Source of the DNA: Syntrophomonas sp. UBA5314
GTDB taxonomy: Bacteria; Bacillota; Syntrophomonadia; Syntrophomonadales; Syntrophomonadaceae
Reading direction: 5' to 3'
NCBI GenBank assembly: GCA_002410325.1
Contig: DHRK01000030.1
Location: 97,601 to 105,940 of the forward strand
DNA: 8,340 nucleotides
Shown here: in pieces, positions 6,443 through 8,340 of the stretch
Layout of the letters: each line of letters begins with the position of its first letter
How positions within the stretch are numbered: position 1 is the first letter of the stretch
Position numbers and translations under genes: made by a program
The notes under the pieces: model-generated
Databases searched by the model: none
Seen by the model: only the letters and a program-made list of their open reading frames with translations
Told to the model about the DNA's origin: nothing

Positions 6443-6616
6443 CTGTATGTAATCATCAAGGAGCGCTGTACCGTCTGCGGTTTATGTGCGGATGTATGCC
6501 CCACCGAAGCTATCAGTCAGATCGGCGAATACCGGATTAACCCGGACTGTTGCATTTCCTGCGGCCTGTGCCGGGATTGCTGCCCGTCTGACGCGATTGA
6601 AATTACCAGGGATTAG
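6443..6616 (+). CDS. 2[4Fe-4S] ferredoxin, probable CTG start
   Basis: The product (57 residues from CTG) is a small clostridial-type ferredoxin that carries low-potential electrons in the cytoplasm. Cluster ligands are C9, C12, C15, C19-P in the first half and C37, C40, C43, C47-P in the second. Two extra cysteines, C36 and C46, each sit beside a ligand. The only conventional start is GTG at 6434, which would give 60 residues, but it lies inside the ribosome site GAGGTGA (6431-6437). The CTG at 6443 follows that site by 5 nt and yields the usual ferredoxin opening, M-Y-V-I. A TAA at 6425-6427 excludes any earlier start. The gene follows the dehydrogenase ending at 6421 by 21 nt and is surely cotranscribed. 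A role in electron supply or removal linked to that enzyme is inferred from position. Confidence 0.85.
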   Translation: MYVIIKERCTVCGLCADVCPTEAISQIGEYRINPDCCISCGLCRDCCPSDAIEITRD

Positions 6617-6676
6617 CGTCTTAGCTGCTCAACCCTATGTCTATTATTACTAAAGAACGCCGAGGAGCAGCGGGCC

Positions 6677-6976
6677 ATGGATAAAACTCTGGAATTCAAG
6701 GAATTATACCGTCCTTTCGATAAACGGTCAGTGTTTGTTCGAGCATCGGGTTCAATCGAGTCCGGTCATATACTGGCCGTCAAAGGGCCCTCTGGCTCAG
6801 GCAAATCCACGCTGCTGCGTATGCTGGCCCGTATAATCGCCCCGGAGTTCGGGCGGACGTGTACTGGGGGGAAAACACCGGATGAGTGTTTCCCCTGCAA
6901 GCTGGCGCCGCAGCTGATTTACATTCACTGTCTATTTACGGTTGATCCGCCATGTCATTGGAAGCCTCATTTTTGA
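6677..6976 (+). pseudogene. Truncated and decayed ABC transporter ATPase (FetA/YbbL-like)
   Basis: The frame encodes 99 residues after a GAGGAG site (9 nt before the ATG). Residues 37-45 are a perfect Walker A loop, GPSGSGKST, followed by LLRMLARIIAPEFG, close to the iron-export type ATPases of about 210-250 residues. The Q-loop, LSGGQ signature, Walker B and switch His are all missing. Homology fades near 6930, and the last 15 or so codons are only the reverse of the neighbouring minus-strand gene. Conserved words of the family appear in other frames inside the fragment: D-V-Y-W-G at 6856-6870 and W-R-R at 6903-6910, each flanked by a return to the main frame, as expected of compensating small indels. 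It is therefore a dying 5' fragment, not a working ATPase. It lies 60 nt after the ferredoxin on the same strand. Confidence 0.7.
6868..6895. repeat. GC-capped hairpin within the ABC fragment
   Basis: GGGGAAAACAC (6868-6878) pairs with GTGTTTCCCC (6886-6895) with one bulged A and a 7-nt loop. No T-run follows on either strand, so it is at best a weak terminator. It lies about 40 nt beyond the stop of the convergent gene at 6936-7808 and could slow or end transcription from either side. Confidence 0.4.
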
Positions 6977-7808
6977 TCGCGAAAAACCCGCTGCTAATCG
7001 CCCGGTTGGGGCAGGCCTTTATGCACTCGCCGCACCTTATGCACTCGGGGTCGTTGGGCTTTTCATATACTTTAACTTCAAGCTGGCAGGTCTTTTGACA
7101 GGTCCCGCACTGTACGCACTTATCCTCATCCACTTCCAAGCGGTAGATGCTTACCCGGTTAAACAAAGCGTAAACAGCGCCCAGTGGGCACAGAAACCGG
7201 CAAAAGGGCCGGAATATTATCATGGAGGCAACTACTACGAACAAGGCCAGGCTCAGCTTCCAGGCAAAGAGATATCCCGCCGCCTCCCGCAGAGACTCGT
7301 TTAATAACAGCAGCGGCACTCCCCCTTCCAGGGTGCCGGCCGGGCATATATACTTGCAGAAGGCCGGTTCCCCTAAACCGGCCTCATTGACCACCAAGGC
7401 GGGAAGTATAAGTACGAAAACTATTAAAACAGCATATTTAAGATACTTCAGCCATCCCCCTACCCTTCCCATCGATACCTTGGGGAGGGGTATTTTGTGC
7501 AGCAATTCCTGGATGAAGCCAAACGGGCAGAGCCATCCACATACCAGCCGCCCCATGATTATGCCCACTAAGGTCAGAAAACCGACAATATAGAAGGAAA
7601 AACCAAAGCTAAGACTCCCTGCCACAGCCTGCAGCGAGCCGATGGGACAGGAGCCTATGGCGCCCGGGCAGGAATAGCAGTTTAATCCGGGAACACAGAC
7701 GTTTTTCAAGCTGCCCCGGTAAATGTCCCCCTCCATAAAGCCCTTGAAATAGGCGTTACTGGTCAGGGCGGCGGCGATTTGAGTCAACCTTCTCTTCCAG
7801 CTAGCCAA
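6936..7808 (-). CDS. NapH-like membrane 4Fe-4S polyferredoxin
   Basis: The 290-residue protein combines membrane helices (about 66-88, 121-141 and 179-199, possibly a fourth) with many cysteine motifs. Residues 38-54 carry C-x5-C-x2-C-P-x5-C-P (NCYSCPGA), followed by CGWLCPFG (90-97), CKYICPAG (151-158) and CRFLCPLG (203-210). A C-terminal 2[4Fe-4S] ferredoxin domain has ligands C231, C234, C237, C241 and C256, C259, C262, C266. The fourth Cys of the first cluster is followed by Gln rather than the usual Pro. Such proteins pass electrons across or along the membrane; the partner is unknown. The frame is open to 7859, but that upstream part overlaps the CXXC gene. The preferred start is the TTG at 7806-7808, 10 nt after GGAG; TTG at 7812-7814 is the alternative. 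The start overlaps the stop of the CXXC gene, so translation is coupled. It converges on the ABC fragment. Confidence 0.85.
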   Translation of the reverse strand: MASWKRRLTQIAAALTSNAYFKGFMEGDIYRGSLKNVCVPGLNCYSCPGAIGSCPIGSLQAVAGSLSFGFSFYIVGFLTLVGIIMGRLVCGWLCPFGFIQELLHKIPLPKVSMGRVGGWLKYLKYAVLIVFVLILPALVVNEAGLGEPAFCKYICPAGTLEGGVPLLLLNESLREAAGYLFAWKLSLALFVVVASMIIFRPFCRFLCPLGAVYALFNRVSIYRLEVDEDKCVQCGTCQKTCQLEVKVYEKPNDPECIRCGECIKACPNRAISSGFFAIKNEASNDMADQP

Positions 7809-7944
7809 TGCCAATACACTCCAGACATATATTGATCGCCTTGTTGAAGACAACATCAACTTCGCCCCGGTATATTCCGAGACCGATCAAAGCGGCGGCC
7901 GCCGCCAGCAGTACTAATCGGGTAAGATTTATACGGGATGTCAT
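7801..7944 (-). CDS. Small CXXC membrane peptide (CD1871A-like)
   Basis: The 47-residue product starts at the ATG at 7942-7944, with a strong GGAGG site at 7953-7957 (8 nt spacing). Residues 9-25 are one hydrophobic, Ala- and Leu-rich membrane segment. The rest is GIYRGEVDVVFNKAINICLE followed by CIGIG. The C-L-E-C motif (40-43) and the IYRGE and ICLECIGIG words match, from memory, the family called CD1871A CXXC motif-containing protein, found in clostridia beside 4Fe-4S membrane proteins. Its stop overlaps the TTG start of the NapH-like gene by 8 nt, so the two act together. The CXXC pair could bind metal or a cluster, or take part in thiol exchange; the function is not known to me. The gene is too short for many gene finders. 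Confidence 0.8.
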   Translation of the reverse strand: MTSRINLTRLVLLAAAAALIGLGIYRGEVDVVFNKAINICLECIGIG

Positions 7945-7966
7945 CTGCGTAACCTCCATTACCGGG

Positions 7967-7989
7967 ATGAAAAATCACTTAATTTTCAT
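7967..7989. repeat. Inverted repeat in the leader of the CXXC gene
   Basis: ATGAAAA (7967-7973) and TTTTCAT (7983-7989) are perfect 7-bp arms with a 9-nt centre, 10 nt upstream of the ribosome site. Beside them, CATTACCGGGATG (7957-7969) and CATTACCGATG (7987-7997) form a near-direct repeat. They could be an operator or a leader hairpin affecting translation; chance is also possible in such AT-rich DNA. Confidence 0.3.
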
Positions 7990-8031
7990 TACCGATGTCT
8001 TTAGGCCATAAAGTAAACCCTGACTTTTATT

Positions 8032-8040
8032 ATTGTATCA
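8032..8040 (-). promoter_or_regulatory. Probable extended -10 promoter of the CXXC/NapH-like pair
   Basis: On the minus strand TGATACAAT (complement of 8032-8040) fits an extended -10 (TGn plus TACAAT). No good -35 is present. Transcription would start near 8025 with a leader of about 80 nt before the ATG at 7944. Confidence 0.45.
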
Positions 8041-8106
8041 TTAATAACGGACGCCTCATCTATGGGGACTACCATACCTACTTGCAAATTCACATCCATT
8101 TGAACA

Positions 8107-8146
8107 TAAAAAACATTTTATCCTTCAAGACAAAGAGATAAAATGT
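8107..8146 (-). terminator. AT-rich intrinsic terminator, minus strand
   Basis: ACATTTTATC (8113-8122) and GATAAAATGT (8137-8146) form a perfect 10-bp stem with a 14-nt loop. On the minus strand six T residues follow (complement of 8108-8113). It would end a transcript coming from the right and insulate the CXXC/NapH-like pair. On the plus strand only a short TTTT follows, so it acts mainly leftward. Confidence 0.65.
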
Positions 8147-8204
8147 AGCTTTTAACATGGAACGTGTGTCCGATTTAGATGCAGGCTATTTTTTTTCTAT
8201 GATA

Positions 8205-8214
8205 TTGATATCAA
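8205..8214. repeat. 10-bp palindrome TTGATATCAA
   Basis: This perfect palindrome is within an AT-rich, gene-free stretch. It resembles FNR half-sites but lacks the 4-nt spacer of a true FNR site, so I give it no function. Apart from it, 8147-8223 shows no feature I can support. Confidence 0.2.
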
Positions 8215-8267
8215 CCATTACCCTCATTTACCTTCAATCTCCTGCCGTATTGCTTTGACCAGTTTAA

Positions 8268-8292
8268 AGGGGCTGTCGCAATAACAGCCCCT
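8268..8292. repeat. Perfect 9-bp hairpin, possible mobile-element end
   Basis: AGGGGCTGT (8268-8276) and ACAGCCCCT (8284-8292) pair perfectly around a 7-nt loop, CGCAATA. On the minus strand only TTT follows, so it is a weak terminator. The word GGCTGTCGCAA resembles the ends of some clostridial insertion sequences from memory. No transposase is in the window. Confidence 0.45.
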
Positions 8293-8294
8293 AG

Positions 8295-8340
8295 AAAAAA
8301 CAAAAGGCGGCGACAGACAGAATGCCAGAAGCCGTCTTTT
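8295..8340 (-). terminator. Terminator at the right edge for a gene outside the window
   Basis: AAAAGGCGGC (8302-8311) pairs with GCCGTCTTTT (8331-8340), with one G-T pair, around a 19-nt loop. On the minus strand the stem ends in TTTTGTTTTTT (complement of 8295-8305), a strong tract. It may also act on the plus strand, where TTTT is the last base run visible. It implies a gene or mobile element ending just right of the window. Confidence 0.55.

Larger units (their letters stand above)
8224..8340 (-). other. Partial open frame at the right edge, minus strand
   Basis: A minus-strand frame is open from the window edge to the TGA at 8224-8226 (38 residues, ending FKLVKAIRQEIEGK). It runs through both hairpins at 8268-8340, whose translation is Cys- and Pro-rich and unlike the hydrophilic tail. 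The tail could be the last residues of a gene cut by a mobile-element end, or the frame could be open by chance. I do not recognise the product. Confidence 0.2.

Noticed and set aside
7222..7593. A 123-codon plus-strand open frame
   Set aside because: It is antisense to the cysteine-rich NapH-like gene, has no ribosome site of note and a composition typical of a shadow frame.
7809..7859. A 17-residue N-terminal extension of the NapH-like protein
   Set aside because: It lies wholly within the CXXC gene in another frame, and the first ATGs have no ribosome site. The real start is a TTG at the overlap.
8205..8214. FNR/CRP-type binding site
   Set aside because: TTGATATCAA lacks the 4-nt spacer between half-sites that such regulators need, and it is far from a promoter I can support.
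1..8340. CRISPR array, tRNA, rRNA, riboswitch or phage genes
   Set aside because: I saw no regularly spaced direct repeats, no cloverleaf-like or conserved RNA elements and no phage or transposase genes in the window.

Overview
The window looks like chromosomal DNA of an anaerobic, low- to mid-GC Firmicute, most likely a fatty-acid-metabolising or syntrophic clostridium of the Syntrophomonas/Pelotomaculum kind. The reasons are strong GGAGG-type ribosome sites, two butyryl-CoA:acetate-type CoA-transferases, two acyl-CoA dehydrogenases, a clostridial 2[4Fe-4S] ferredoxin, and a membrane iron-sulfur protein paired with a tiny CXXC protein. The genus is an inference; no rRNA or tRNA is present to confirm it.

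Layout. (1) Positions 1-182 hold a repeat-like segment with an imperfect palindrome. (2) On the minus strand, read from right to left, come an acyl-CoA dehydrogenase (3365-4609), a CoA-transferase (1933-3303), a clear intrinsic terminator (1871-1910), a fossil of an acyl-CoA dehydrogenase C-terminus (1698-1868) and a second CoA-transferase (183-1529). (3) Positions 4610-4917 are a divergent control region with a good promoter on the minus strand, an extended -10 promoter on the plus strand and several perfect inverted repeats. (4) On the plus strand lie an XRE-type regulator (4918-5292), a second acyl-CoA dehydrogenase overlapping it (5273-6421), a small ferredoxin that may start at CTG (6443-6616) and a decayed ABC ATPase fragment (from 6677). 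(5) Converging on the fragment from the right are a NapH-like polyferredoxin membrane protein (6936-7808) and, overlapping its start, a 47-residue CXXC membrane peptide gene (7801-7944). (6) Positions 7945-8340 carry a probable promoter, two terminator-like hairpins on the minus strand and one more hairpin that resembles a mobile-element end.

How the genes fit together. The CoA-transferases would exchange CoA between an acyl-CoA and a carboxylic acid, activating or releasing a fatty acid. The dehydrogenases would then carry out the first oxidation, or the reverse reduction. The ferredoxin and the polyferredoxin membrane protein could connect low-potential electrons to these redox steps, but this link is only positional. 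No electron-transfer flavoprotein, hydratase, 3-hydroxyacyl-CoA dehydrogenase or thiolase is in the window, so the pathway is incomplete here. The two dehydrogenases carry their predicted catalytic glutamate at different places in the fold, which suggests different substrates. The XRE regulator sits between the two dehydrogenase units and is the natural candidate for controlling both.

I found no CRISPR array, phage module or clearly new defence or mobile system. The points most worth a second look are the palindrome-rich divergent control region, the unusual start of the ferredoxin, the short CXXC gene, and the two gene fossils.
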